Below are positions 51,032-59,697 of a stretch of DNA of 64,000 bases, one piece after another. Origin of the DNA: Streptomyces albofaciens JCM 4342 (GTDB lineage: Bacteria; Actinomycetota; Actinomycetes; Streptomycetales; Streptomycetaceae); the NCBI RefSeq assembly GCF_008634025.1, contig NZ_PDCM01000001.1, positions 2,229,501 to 2,293,500 of the forward strand. Reading direction: 5' to 3'. A program made the position numbers and the translations under genes. The notes under the pieces were generated by a model. The model did no database searches, had not been told where the DNA came from, and saw only the letters and a program-made list of their open reading frames with translations. Position 1 is the stretch's first letter. Each line of letters begins with the position of its first letter.

Positions 51032-51553
51032 ATGCGAACCTCACTCATCACCCGCCCACCCAAGCCCCCCGTCACCGTACGTGTGTTCACCCAACGCTTC
51101 AGCAGCACGCGGCTGGGCGCGCGGTTGGCCCGTCATCTCGCCGTGCACCGGCTCGACGCGTGGGGGTTTCCGTACGGGACGTCGTTTTCCGATGATGTCG
51201 GGGCCGTCGTCGGGGAGTTGGTTGCCAACGCCGTCACGCACGGCCGCGTGCCGGGGCGGGACTTCGAGTTGCGGCTCGCGGTCGTCGGCGGGCTCGCCCG
51301 TACGGGGACGCTGCGGATCGATGTGACCGACACGCGGACCGAGCGGCGCCCACCGTCCCCCGGCGGCCTCGCCCCCGCGCCGCCCGACGCGGACGCCGGG
51401 CGCGGGCTGCTCGTCGTGGCCGCGCTCGCCACCCGGTGGACGGTCCTCGACCGGCTGCCGGTCGGCAAGACCGTACGTGCGGAGCTGGACCTCGCTCCGG
51501 GAGTCACTCCAGGAGGAAGCGCCAGCGGTCGGCCGACTCCATCATGTCCGTGA
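51032..51553 (+). CDS. Anti-sigma-factor-like HATPase (RsbW/AbaA-type)
   Basis: 173 residues of the small histidine-kinase-like ATPase family: N-box VGELVANAVTHG, then DVTDTRTERRP and the glycine box ADAGRGLLVVAAL, ending WTVLDRLPVGKTVRAEL. Such proteins are anti-sigma kinases or, in WhiJ-like loci, partners of the XRE protein. The ATG at 51032 lacks a clear ribosome-binding site. Its 3' end overlaps the convergent regulator by 50 bases. Confidence 0.83.
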   Translation: MRTSLITRPPKPPVTVRVFTQRFSSTRLGARLARHLAVHRLDAWGFPYGTSFSDDVGAVVGELVANAVTHGRVPGRDFELRLAVVGGLARTGTLRIDVTDTRTERRPPSPGGLAPAPPDADAGRGLLVVAALATRWTVLDRLPVGKTVRAELDLAPGVTPGGSASGRPTPSCP

Positions 51554-52178
51554 TGACCCGCTCCAGGAACGTCGCCGCCTTGGCGGACCGTTGCCCCACG
51601 GGGGTGTCCAGCCCGGCGGCCTCCGCCACCGCCATCGTGGCCCGTATCGTCGCGAGCGTCTGACGCGCGCTGGTCGCGACGGAGTTGTACCAGGCGTCGT
51701 CGTCGATCACGTAGAGGTCGCGGCGCCGGTGCGGGTCGCGCTCGCGCCGGACGTACCCGTGCTGGACGAGGAAGTTCACGGCCACGGAGACGGATGCCGG
51801 GCTGACCTTCAGGCGGCGGGCCAGCTCGGCCGCGGTGCGCCTGCCCTCCTCGGACAGCGCCAGGTCGACATGGACGCGCGCCGTCATCCTCGGCATCCCG
51901 GACCTGACCGCCAGTTCGACGATCTCCTCCTCCAGTGCGCCGCCCGACGCCTCGGCCGCGCGTGGCGGTGCCGGCATGCTGCGCCGCGCGCGCTGGACCG
52001 TCGCCCGGTGCGCCTGCTGGGAGCGGTAGCCGGCGGGGCCGCCGTTGCGTCCGACCTCCCGGCTGATGGTCGAGGTCGGCCGGTCGAGCCGCCTGGCGAT
52101 CTCCGCGTAGGGGAGCCCGTCGGCGAGTCCGTCCGCGATGCGCTGACGTTCCTGCTGGGTCAACCGTCCTCCTGGCAT
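51504..52178 (-). CDS. Two-HTH transcriptional regulator (transposase-type HTH plus MarR/GbsR winged helix)
   Basis: 224 residues. The N-terminal RLTQQERQRIADGLADGL and IARRLDRPTSTISREVGRNGG form an HTH_38 domain, as in IS30 transposases, without any catalytic domain. Residues about 95-165 form a MarR/GbsR winged helix (LARRLKVSPASVSVAVNFLVQHGYVRRERD). ATG 52178 fits the family start; ATG 52208 would add ten residues but has no ribosome-binding site. It is divergent from a P450 gene and probably represses it. Confidence 0.8.
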   Translation of the reverse strand: MPGGRLTQQERQRIADGLADGLPYAEIARRLDRPTSTISREVGRNGGPAGYRSQQAHRATVQRARRSMPAPPRAAEASGGALEEEIVELAVRSGMPRMTARVHVDLALSEEGRRTAAELARRLKVSPASVSVAVNFLVQHGYVRRERDPHRRRDLYVIDDDAWYNSVATSARQTLATIRATMAVAEAAGLDTPVGQRSAKAATFLERVITDMMESADRWRFLLE

Positions 52179-52209
52179 GCCGTCAGTATTGCCTTCGGCG
52201 GCAGCCATT

Positions 52210-52224
52210 GCAACGCGGCGTTGC
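52210..52224. promoter_or_regulatory. 15-bp palindrome near the two-HTH regulator start
   Basis: GCAACGC-G-GCGTTGC is a perfect 7-1-7 palindrome. A half-site (TGCAACG) recurs at about 52305, nearer the P450. It is likely an autoregulatory operator. Confidence 0.55.
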
Positions 52225-52317
52225 GTTCAGTCTCTGTGTCATTGCATCAATTAGGCGGCTCTGAGCTGGGATTGTGGGCTTTTGGTGATTGACGCATGGG
52301 TGAATGCAACGTAGCTT

Positions 52318-52347
52318 TCGCGATACGCCAAACGCGCACTATCGCGA
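52318..52347 (+). promoter_or_regulatory. Inverted repeat immediately upstream of the P450 gene
   Basis: TCGCGATA-N14-TATCGCGA, a perfect 8-bp dyad ending 4 bases before the GAGG ribosome-binding site of the P450. It may be an operator or a leader hairpin. Confidence 0.5.
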
Positions 52348-52361
52348 GATGAGGAATGGTC

Positions 52362-53552
52362 ATGAGCGAGTCCGTCCACACCGTCCCGCCGCTGCCCACC
52401 GGGCCCCGGGCCGGCTGTCCCTTCGCCCCGCCGAAGGAACTGCTCGATACCCGCGGGCAGGGCCCGATCGGCCACTACACCCACCCGGGCGGGAAGCCGG
52501 GCTGGATGATCACCGGATACGACCTGGTGCGGTCCGTCCTCGCCGACCCGCGGTTCAGCTCGCGCAAGGAGCTGATGAACGTGGTCGACTTCGAGATCCC
52601 GCCGCCCCCGCCCGGCGAGTTCGTCCTCATGGACGACCCGCAGCACCGGCGCTACCGCAAGCCGCTGATGGGGAAGTTCACCGTACGGCGGATGCGGCTG
52701 CTCACCGAGCGCGTCGAGCAGGTCACCGCCGAGCGCCTGGACGCCATGGAGAAGGCGGGCCCGCCGGTGGACCTGGTGACCGCGTTCGCCCGGCCCATCC
52801 CCGCCATCGTCATCTGCGAGCTGCTGGGCGTGCCGTACGAGGACCGGGACTTCTTCCAGGGGCGGGTCGACTCGTTCATGAACGGCGAGACGAGCGACGA
52901 GGACCTGATGGCGGCCTACACCGAGGTCCAGGGCTACCTCGCGGACCTGGTGGCCGCCAAGCGCGCGAACCCCACCGACGACGTGCTCAGCGATCTCACC
53001 GACACCGACCTGACCGACGAGGAGCTGAAGGGCATCAGCCTGATCCTCCTGACGGCCGGGCTCGACACCACCACGAACGTGCTGGCACTGGGCACCTTCG
53101 CGCTGTTGCAGCACCCGGAGCAACTGGCCGCCCTGCGCGCCGATCCGGCGCTGGTCGAAGGGGCCGTGGAGGAGCTGCTGCGGTACCTCAGTGTTGCCAA
53201 GCAGTTCTGGCGGACGGCGCTGGAGGACGTCGAGCTGGGCGGCCAGACCGTCAAGGCCGGCACGACGGTCGCCATATCGCTCAGCACCGCCAACCGCGAC
53301 CCCGGGCGTTTCGCCGACCCCGATGTGCTCGACATCCGGCGGCAGAACCGCGGGCACCTGGCCTTCGGCCACGGCGTCCACCAGTGCCTGGGGCAGCAAC
53401 TGGCCCGTGTGGAGCTGCGGGTGGCGTTCTCCGGGCTGTTCCGCCGTTTCCCCACGCTGCGTCTGGCCGTACCGGCCGAAGAGGTGGAACTGCGCCCGGA
53501 GTCCGCGGACATCTTCGGGGTGAAGCGGCTTCCGGTCGCCTGGGACGTGTGA
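52362..53552 (+). CDS. Cytochrome P450
   Basis: 396 residues, soluble bacterial class. The I-helix oxygen-activation motif is LLTAGLDTTTN near 228, the K-helix ExxR is EELLR near 270, and the haem loop is FGHGVHQCLGQ with the thiolate Cys near residue 342. PQHRRYRKPL is the usual C-helix region. ATG 52362 suits GAGG at 51-54 upstream; ATG 52356 is closer to the site. It has no ferredoxin gene beside it. The substrate is unknown; CYP105/107-like families are candidates, from memory of such motifs only. Confidence 0.93.
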   Translation: MSESVHTVPPLPTGPRAGCPFAPPKELLDTRGQGPIGHYTHPGGKPGWMITGYDLVRSVLADPRFSSRKELMNVVDFEIPPPPPGEFVLMDDPQHRRYRKPLMGKFTVRRMRLLTERVEQVTAERLDAMEKAGPPVDLVTAFARPIPAIVICELLGVPYEDRDFFQGRVDSFMNGETSDEDLMAAYTEVQGYLADLVAAKRANPTDDVLSDLTDTDLTDEELKGISLILLTAGLDTTTNVLALGTFALLQHPEQLAALRADPALVEGAVEELLRYLSVAKQFWRTALEDVELGGQTVKAGTTVAISLSTANRDPGRFADPDVLDIRRQNRGHLAFGHGVHQCLGQQLARVELRVAFSGLFRRFPTLRLAVPAEEVELRPESADIFGVKRLPVAWDV

Positions 53553-53611
53553 GCGCGCAGCGGCGGTACGGGGGAACCCGCCGGGGGAGCCCGCCGTAGC
53601 AGCGCTGTAAT

Positions 53612-53630
53612 CTCTTGCGCAAACTCTTGC
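53612..53630 (+). promoter_or_regulatory. Direct-repeat regulatory site upstream of the amylase gene
   Basis: CTCTTGC occurs at 53612-53618 and again at 53624-53630, 12 bases apart, with a TTGCGCAA palindrome between. TTGC-based repeats of this kind lie upstream of Streptomyces amylase and chitinase genes and resemble the TTGCAG operator near malE, so a MalR-type protein may act here. An AGGAGG ribosome-binding site follows at 53681-53686. Confidence 0.6.
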
Positions 53631-53691
53631 AACAATCAACCGTGGCGGATAGAACAACGGCCGAACACCTCCCACCCCCTCAGGAGGAACC

Positions 53692-55104
53692 ATGGCCCCC
53701 GCCCGCCGACGCCCGTCCGCCCGCAGAACCACGGCCGCCGCCCTCACCCTCCTCGCCGGCGCGGCGGCGGCCGTCCTCGCCCCGCCGCCGCGGCCCGCGC
53801 ACGCGGCGCCGCCCGGTGCGAAGGACGTGACCGCCGAACTCTTCCAATGGCGTTACGACTCGGTGGCCAGGGAGTGCAAGGACACGCTCGGACCAGCCGG
53901 TTACGGCTACGTGGAGGTCTCCCCGGCCACCGAGCACATCCAGGGCGGCCCGTGGTGGACCTCGTACCAGCCGGTCAGCTACCGGATCGCCGGACGGCTC
54001 GGTGACCGGGCCGCCTTCAAGAACATGGTGGACGCCTGCCACGCGGCCGGGGTCAAGGTCGTCGCGGACGCGGTGATCAACCACATGTCGGCCGGGTCGG
54101 GTACGGGAACGGGCGGATCCCCGTACACGAAGTACGACTACCCGGGCATCTACCAGCGCCAGGACATGGACGACTGCACCGAGCGGATCACGAACTACCG
54201 CGACCGGTGGAACGTCCAGCACTGCGAACTGGTCGACCTGGCCGACCTGGACACCGGCGAGCCGTACGTCCGCTCGCGCATCGCCGCGTACCTCGACGAC
54301 CTGCTGTCGCTCGGTGTGGACGGCTTCCGCGTCGACGCGGCCAAGCACATGCCGGCGGAGGACCTGGCCGCGATCAAACGGCAGCTGAAGAACCCGTCCG
54401 TGTACTGGAAGCAGGAGGCGATCCACGGGGAAGGCGAGGCCGTATCGCCGACGGAATACCTCGGGAACGGGGACGTGCAGGAATTCCGCTACGGGCGGGA
54501 CCTCAAGCGCGTGTTCCAGAACGAGAAGCTGGCGTATCTGAAGAACTTCGGGGAGGGCTGGGCGTACATGCCTTCCGGGAAGTCCGGGGTCTTCGTCGAC
54601 AACTGGGACACCGAGCGCAACGGCTCCACGCTCAACTACAAGGACGGCGCGAACTACACCCTCGCCAACGTCTTCATGCTGGCGTGGCCGTACGGGGCGC
54701 CGGATGTGCATTCCGGGTACGAGTTCACCGATCACGACGCCGGGCCTCCCCAGGGGGGCGCTGTGCGTGCGTGCTGGCAGGACGGGTGGAAGTGCCAGCA
54801 CAACTGGCCCGAGATCCGCTCCATGGTCGGGTTCCGCAACGCCACTCACGGCGCGGCCGTCACCGACTGGTGGGACAACGGCAACAACGCGATCGCCTTC
54901 GGGCGGGGCGACAAGGGCTACGCCGTCATCAACCACGAGGGCAGCCCACTCACCCGTACGTTCCAGACCTCCCTCCCCGCCGGAACGTACTGCGACGTAC
55001 AGAGCCGCAAGCCGGTGACCGTCGGTGCCGACGGCCGCTTCACCGCCACGCTCGCCCCGAACACCGCGCTGGCGCTGCACGTCGGCGCGCGCAGCTGCGG
55101 CTGA
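53692..55104 (+). CDS. Secreted alpha-amylase (GH13)
   Basis: 470 residues. The N terminus has many Arg, then a hydrophobic core and RPAHA-A, a signal-peptidase site, so it is secreted. Barrel motifs are [11 protein letters not shown] (region I), GFRVDAAKH with the nucleophile near residue 212, and [11 protein letters not shown] with the acid/base Glu near 242. Region IV reads FVDNWDTER instead of the usual NHD, so the substrate-contacting His is Trp. The C-terminal beta domain ends in Cys residues ([13 protein letters not shown]). No starch-binding module is present. It degrades extracellular starch to maltodextrins and is followed 60 bases later by a pullulanase gene, probably in one transcript. 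Confidence 0.92.
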   Translation: MAPARRRPSARRTTAAALTLLAGAAAAVLAPPPRPAHAAPPGAKDVTAELFQWRYDSVARECKDTLGPAGYGYVEVSPATEHIQGGPWWTSYQPVSYRIAGRLGDRAAFKNMVDACHAAGVKVVADAVINHMSAGSGTGTGGSPYTKYDYPGIYQRQDMDDCTERITNYRDRWNVQHCELVDLADLDTGEPYVRSRIAAYLDDLLSLGVDGFRVDAAKHMPAEDLAAIKRQLKNPSVYWKQEAIHGEGEAVSPTEYLGNGDVQEFRYGRDLKRVFQNEKLAYLKNFGEGWAYMPSGKSGVFVDNWDTERNGSTLNYKDGANYTLANVFMLAWPYGAPDVHSGYEFTDHDAGPPQGGAVRACWQDGWKCQHNWPEIRSMVGFRNATHGAAVTDWWDNGNNAIAFGRGDKGYAVINHEGSPLTRTFQTSLPAGTYCDVQSRKPVTVGADGRFTATLAPNTALALHVGARSCG

Positions 55105-55164
55105 TCCGGTGCGACCGGTCCGGCCCCGCCCCGCCCGCCCCGAACGTCCTGAAGGAGTCCTTAC

Positions 55165-57804
55165 GTGAGGCGCACCCTCCGCCGTACCGTCACAGCCGTG
55201 GCCATGGCCCTGTGCGCGGCGGTCCTGCCCGCCCCGCTCTCCGCGAACGCCGCACCGCCACCGGCTCCCGCCCCGGCGGCGGCTCAGTGGATCGACCGCG
55301 ACACCGTGGTGTGGAAGGGCGCCCGGCACGCGGCCGCCCAGCTGGAGTTCGGGGCGGAGGGGGAGGGGGAGCGGCGAGGGCTGATACGTCTTGCGCCCGC
55401 CGCGCTCAGCCCCGCCGAGCGGGCAGCGTATCCGCACCTGAAGGACTTCCCGGCCTTCGCCGTCGATCCGCGTGACCAGCGGCTCGCGGCCGCCGCGCTG
55501 CGGGAACGGCTCGTCGCCGTGCAGCCGGACGCGGACGGGCGGCGCGTCAGCACCGGCGTGCAGATCCCCGGCGTACTGGACGACCTGTACGGGCCGGCCG
55601 CCGCCAAGGTGCCGCTCGGCCCGGTCTTCCGGCGCGGCCGTCCCACGCTCGCCGTCTGGGCGCCGACCGCCCGCACCGTCGCGCTGGAACTCGACGGGCG
55701 GACGGTGCCGATGCGGCGGGACGATGCCAGTGGCGTGTGGCAGGTGCGGGGCGCGCGGGGCTGGGCGGGCAAGCCGTACCGGTACGTCGTGACCGTCTGG
55801 GCGCCCAGCGTCGGCCGCTTCGTCACGAACAAGGTCACCGATCCGTACGCGACCGCCCTGACCGCCGACTCGCGGCGCAGCGTAGTCGTCGACCTCACCG
55901 ACCCGCGCCTCGCGCCGAAGGGGTGGGCGAGGCTGAGGAAACCCGCCGCGGTGCCGCTGAACCGGGCCCGCATACAGGAGCTGCACATCCGGGATTTCTC
56001 GATCGCGGACCGCACCTCGCACCATCCCGGTCAGTACCTGGCCTTCACCGATCGCCGTTCGGACGGAATGCGTCACCTGAAGGCGCTCGCGGACGCGGGA
56101 ACCTCGTACGTCCACCTGCTGCCCGCCTTCGACATCGCGACCATCCCGGAGCGGCGCGCCGACCAGGCCCGCCCCGACTGCGACCTGGAGGCACTGCCCG
56201 CCGACTCCGAGCGGCAGCAGGAGTGTGTGGGCGAGGCCGCCGCGCGCGACGCCTACAACTGGGGGTACGACCCGTTCCACTACACCGTGCCGGAAGGCTC
56301 GTACGCCTCCGACCCCGACTCACCGCGCGCGCGGACCGTGGAATTCCGGCGCATGGTGCAGGGGCTGAACGGGGCCGGGCTGCGTACGGTCATGGACGTG
56401 GTCTACAACCACACCGCCGCCAGCGGGCAGAGCGCGCTGTCCGTGCTCGACCGGATCGTGCCCGGCTACTACCACCGGCTGCTGGACGACGGCTCCGTGG
56501 CCACCTCCACCTGCTGTGCGAACACCGCGCCCGAGCACCTGATGATGGGGCGGCTCGTGGTCGACTCGATCGTCACCTGGGCGAAGCAGTACAAGGTCGA
56601 CGGCTTCCGGTTCGACCTGATGGGCCACCACCCGAAGGCCAACATCCTGGCCGTGCGCAAGGCGCTGGACGCGCTGACCGTCGCCGAGGACGGCGTGGAC
56701 GGAAAGGCGATCATCCTCTACGGAGAAGGCTGGAACTTCGGCGAGGTCGCGAACGACGCGCGCTTCGTGCAGGCCACACAGCGGAACATGGCGGGCACCG
56801 GCATCGCCACCTTCAACGACCGCTCGCGCGACGCGGTGCGCGGCGGCGGGCCCTTCGACCCGGACCCGCGCGTCCAGGGCTTCGGCTCCGGCCTCTACAC
56901 GGCCCCCAACCCCTCGCCCGCCAACGGCACCCCGGCCGACCAGCGCGCCCGCCTGCTGCACTACCAGGACCTGATCAAGGTCGGGCTGACCGGCAACCTC
57001 GCCGACTACACCTTCACGGACACCTCGGGCCGTACGGTCAAGGGCTCGCAGGTCGACTACAACGGCGCGCCCGCCGGGTACGCCGCGGCGCCCGGCGACG
57101 CCCTCGCGTACGCCGACGCCCACGACAACGAGACGCTGTACGACGCCCTCGCCTACAAGCTCCCGCAGGGCACCTCCGCCGCCGACCGGGCCCGGATGCA
57201 GGCCGTGGCCATGGGCGTCGCGGCGCTCTCGCAGGGCCCGGCCCTCGCACAGGCGGGGAGCGATCTGCTCCGGTCCAAGTCCCTGGACCGCAACTCCCAC
57301 GACAGTGGCGACTGGTTCAACGCGCTGCACTGGGACTGCCGCGACGGCAACGGCTTCGGGCGCGGCCTGCCGCCCGCCGCCGACAACAAGGACAAGTGGC
57401 CGTACGCCCGGCCGCTGCTCGCCGACCCGGCCCTGCGACCCGGCTGCGCGGAGATCACCGCCGCTTCCGCGGCATACCGGGACCTGCTCCGCATCCATGC
57501 CGCGGAGCCGGTATTCGGCCTGGACAGTGCCGGTGCCGTGCAGGAGGCGCTGTCCTTCCCGCTGTCGGGGACGGCCGAGACGCCGGGCGTGGTGACCATG
57601 CGGCTGGGCAAGCTGGTCGTGGTCTTCAACGCGACGCCGCAGCGGCAGGTCCAGCGGGTCCCGGCGCTGGCGGGACAGCGGTACGGGCTGCACAGCGTCC
57701 AGGCGCGCGGCGCCGACCCGGTGGTCAAGACCGCGTCGTACGAGAAGCGGACCGGGACGTTCGCGGTGCCGGGGCGGACGGTGGCGGTGTTCGCGGCGCG
57801 GTAG
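55165..57804 (+). CDS. pulA: Secreted pullulanase (type I, GH13)
   Basis: 879 residues. A signal ends at about ANA-A. An N-terminal module ([11 protein letters not shown]) and a CBM48-like domain (FAVWAPTA-type [15 protein letters not shown]) precede the barrel. YNWGYDP near 362-368 is the pullulanase signature. The catalytic Asp is in [10 protein letters not shown] near 478, the Glu in YGEGWNFGE near 519, and the third Asp in [11 protein letters not shown] near 652. It cleaves alpha-1,6 branches, complementing the amylase upstream. The GTG at 55165 has AAGGAG 7 bases before it. Its predicted products feed malEFG. A perfect hairpin follows the stop. Confidence 0.93.
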   Translation: MRRTLRRTVTAVAMALCAAVLPAPLSANAAPPPAPAPAAAQWIDRDTVVWKGARHAAAQLEFGAEGEGERRGLIRLAPAALSPAERAAYPHLKDFPAFAVDPRDQRLAAAALRERLVAVQPDADGRRVSTGVQIPGVLDDLYGPAAAKVPLGPVFRRGRPTLAVWAPTARTVALELDGRTVPMRRDDASGVWQVRGARGWAGKPYRYVVTVWAPSVGRFVTNKVTDPYATALTADSRRSVVVDLTDPRLAPKGWARLRKPAAVPLNRARIQELHIRDFSIADRTSHHPGQYLAFTDRRSDGMRHLKALADAGTSYVHLLPAFDIATIPERRADQARPDCDLEALPADSERQQECVGEAAARDAYNWGYDPFHYTVPEGSYASDPDSPRARTVEFRRMVQGLNGAGLRTVMDVVYNHTAASGQSALSVLDRIVPGYYHRLLDDGSVATSTCCANTAPEHLMMGRLVVDSIVTWAKQYKVDGFRFDLMGHHPKANILAVRKALDALTVAEDGVDGKAIILYGEGWNFGEVANDARFVQATQRNMAGTGIATFNDRSRDAVRGGGPFDPDPRVQGFGSGLYTAPNPSPANGTPADQRARLLHYQDLIKVGLTGNLADYTFTDTSGRTVKGSQVDYNGAPAGYAAAPGDALAYADAHDNETLYDALAYKLPQGTSAADRARMQAVAMGVAALSQGPALAQAGSDLLRSKSLDRNSHDSGDWFNALHWDCRDGNGFGRGLPPAADNKDKWPYARPLLADPALRPGCAEITAASAAYRDLLRIHAAEPVFGLDSAGAVQEALSFPLSGTAETPGVVTMRLGKLVVVFNATPQRQVQRVPALAGQRYGLHSVQARGADPVVKTASYEKRTGTFAVPGRTVAVFAAR

Positions 57805-57828
57805 GGGGTGCGCTCGACGCTGTTGGTG

Positions 57829-57864
57829 GGGCCGTTCATGGGCCGCCCTGCCCATGAACGGCCC
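57829..57864 (+). terminator. Perfect 15-bp terminator after pullulanase
   Basis: The arms at 57829-57843 and 57850-57864 are exactly complementary, with a 6-base loop, 24 bases after the stop. Confidence 0.8.
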
Positions 57865-58008
57865 ATCCGCCGTAGGCGGCTCCGGGGCCTGGTTTCCCCC
57901 GTGGATCTCTCCCATGGTTCCCCCATCGTCCGCCGGAGCGGACTCCATGGGCCCCCGTGATCCCTTGACCCGCAGGCCCCGGTGACATCCACTTTCCCGG
58001 CTCGGGGG

Positions 58009-58040
58009 ATTGTCCGAAAGGGCTGTCCGCGCCGGACAAT
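58009..58040. promoter_or_regulatory. Dyad in the amylase-locus/GNAT intergenic region
   Basis: ATTGTCCG-N16-CGGACAAT, perfect 8-bp arms with a wide spacer. No gene starts nearby on the plus strand, so its role is unclear. The surrounding 57865-58122 stretch holds no gene I can support. Confidence 0.35.
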
Positions 58041-58122
58041 GGCCCGTACAACTCGTTCTGGTTGTGCGGCGCCGAGTCGCGCGCCGGTGCTGTGCGCCGG
58101 TTGCGCGCCGGGTGTGTACCCC

Positions 58123-58734
58123 CTATACGCCCTGGTCCGGGCCCGGTTCAGCGCTCTGGTCCGGGCCCGGCTTCGCGCCCTGGTCCGGGCCCGGTTCCGC
58201 GCCGTGGGCCGCGTCTGCTCCGGGCAGCCGCTTCTCCAACAGCGTGACGGTGTACCTGCTGCCGTCCGAGCCCACCTTCGCCGGCTGCTCGCCGACGGCG
58301 CGGTAGCCCGCGCTCTCGTAGTACGGGCGCAGGCGCGGATTGCTCGACTTGCAGTCGAGGCGGCTCAGCGGACGGCCCTCCGCGGCGATCCGCCGCTCCG
58401 CGCGGGCCAGCATCGCGCGGCCGGTACCCGCCGGGGCCCGGTCGTGGTCGACCATCAGGCGGTGCAGATAGCCCGCCACGGGCGGCTGCGGACCCCACGC
58501 GGGCAGGTCCTCCCACCACAGTTCCCACGCGCCGACGATCTCCCCGCGCAGCTCCGCGAACCACACCTCGTCCTGCTTGATGTGGAGCCGGAAGTGCGCG
58601 GCGTCCCGTTCGCCCGGCGCCCACTGGTCGATGCCGCGGCTCTGCATCCAGCGGGCGGCGCCGTCGTAGAGGGCGACGAGGGCGGCCACGTCGGCATCGG
58701 TGTCCTCGGCGAGCCGGTAACTGATCATGTCCAT
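58123..58734 (-). CDS. GNAT-family N-acetyltransferase with C-terminal repeat tail
   Basis: 203 residues. The acetyl-CoA motif A is around YLHRLMVDHDRAPAGTGRAML, then RLDCKSSNPRLRPYYESAGY, where the Tyr is the usual acid; the fold runs to about residue 170. Ten residues from the end begins a tail of three near-identical octads (AEPGPDQG, AKPGPDQS, AEPGPDQG) encoded by 24-base repeats. The ATG at 58734 lacks a good ribosome-binding site; ATG 58728 is close. The substrate is unknown. Confidence 0.85.
   Translation of the reverse strand: MDMISYRLAEDTDADVAALVALYDGAARWMQSRGIDQWAPGERDAAHFRLHIKQDEVWFAELRGEIVGAWELWWEDLPAWGPQPPVAGYLHRLMVDHDRAPAGTGRAMLARAERRIAAEGRPLSRLDCKSSNPRLRPYYESAGYRAVGEQPAKVGSDGSRYTVTLLEKRLPGADAAHGAEPGPDQGAKPGPDQSAEPGPDQGV
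58132..58203 (-). repeat. 24-base tandem repeat (3 units) at the 3' end of the GNAT gene
   Basis: Units at 58132, 58156 and 58180, each beginning CTGGTCCGGGCCCGG, encode the octapeptide tail. The perfect CCGGGCCCGG core is itself palindromic. Confidence 0.8.
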
Positions 58735-58872
58735 GCGCGGATTGTGCCGCAGGGGAGCAAGGACCGGCAGCCGGTCCCGGGCCGGGCCGGAACGCCGCGG
58801 TCCGGGGTGTGACGGCCGGTGGGGGCAGGGCCGGAAAGCGTTCGCTGCGCAGACCGGCGCCCGCCCCGTGGC

Positions 58873-59211
58873 TCAGGCCGTGTTGGTCGCCCAGATCGGC
58901 TTGTCACTGGCGTTGTAGATGACGATGTTGCCGTCGTCCTGCACGGAGAGCTTCGCGCCGTGGTTCCCGCCGGTGTCGGAGTGCCAGATCTGCCGGCCGG
59001 AGGAGTCGTAGACGACCAGGTCGCCGTCCATCTCGAAGGCGGCCGTGTCGCCGTTCGGGTAGACGCCGTCCGCCTGCCAGGACGCCTTGCCGTCGCGGTA
59101 CGCGACGAAGTTGCCGTCCTCCTGGAGGCGCAGCAGGGTTTCGCCGTTACCGGACGTCCACGCCTGGTTGCGGCGGATGAACGTCCTGGGCTGGAAGTCC
59201 GCGTTCGCCAT
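58873..59211 (-). CDS. GNA-type mannose-binding lectin (bulb-lectin domain)
   Basis: 112 residues, a single B-lectin domain with three sugar-binding repeats: LQEDGNFVAYRDG, EMDGDLVVYDSSG and QDDGNIVIYNASD (QxDxNxVxY consensus; the second has lost Gln and Asn). Each is followed by a Trp (ASWQADG, QIWHSD, PIWATN), as in snowdrop lectin. No signal peptide is visible, so export would need another route. The ATG at 59211 has GAGGGGG upstream. It may bind mannose on fungi or phage, or act as a toxin-like lectin as in some Pseudomonas bacteriocins; this is inference. Confidence 0.85.
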   Translation of the reverse strand: MANADFQPRTFIRRNQAWTSGNGETLLRLQEDGNFVAYRDGKASWQADGVYPNGDTAAFEMDGDLVVYDSSGRQIWHSDTGGNHGAKLSVQDDGNIVIYNASDKPIWATNTA

Positions 59212-59697
59212 GTCTGCCCCCTCGCTTCGGCCCGGGGCCCTTCCCCGGGCCGTCAGCCAAGGTAGTGCTGCGGACCGTGGGGACCTCAGGGGCGATAACG
59301 CCGACTGGTTCGCTCTGTTTCTGCCGGTGCGGGAGACGAGTTCGCGGCCGTTCGCGGTCGTCCGGGACGGTACGGCGGGGGCTGGCCGCGCGGGAGGGGG
59401 CGCTGTTTCGGCTGGGGCGCCGGAGAGCGGGGTCCGGGCCGGCGGGCGGCGGCCCGGTCCGGCGCAGGAACCTTTCCGCCGGGCGCACCCGGCAGTCGGG
59501 CCCCGGCCACCGGCCGACGCGTCCGGCCGGTAAAACTGGCGCACCCGCCGTCTTGTGATCAGCCGCGGTACCGGGGAGGCCGTCACCTGTGCCCCGGCGT
59601 CGCCCCGTAAACGGGAGCCGATGGCAGAACCGGCCGCGGGCGGTGTGCCTCCGTCCCCGGCCGCGGGCGGTGTGCCTCCGTCCCCGGCCGCGGCGCC
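59212..59697. other. Intergenic region, 486 bases, no gene seen
   Basis: Apart from the 27-base repeat near its right end, I see no frame with convincing codon bias or ribosome-binding site. The left part must contain the lectin promoter. Confidence 0.5.
59631..59684 (+). repeat. 27-base direct repeat (2 copies plus partial third)
   Basis: CGGCCGCGGGCGGTGTGCCT begins each unit, at 59631-59657 and 59658-59684, and a truncated third copy starts at 59685. It lies just past the TetR stop codon. Its function is unknown; it is not a hairpin. Confidence 0.8.

Noticed and set aside
53680..56280. Long antisense frame over the amylase and pullulanase genes.
   Set aside because: Catalytic motifs on the plus strand are decisive; the antisense frame has none.
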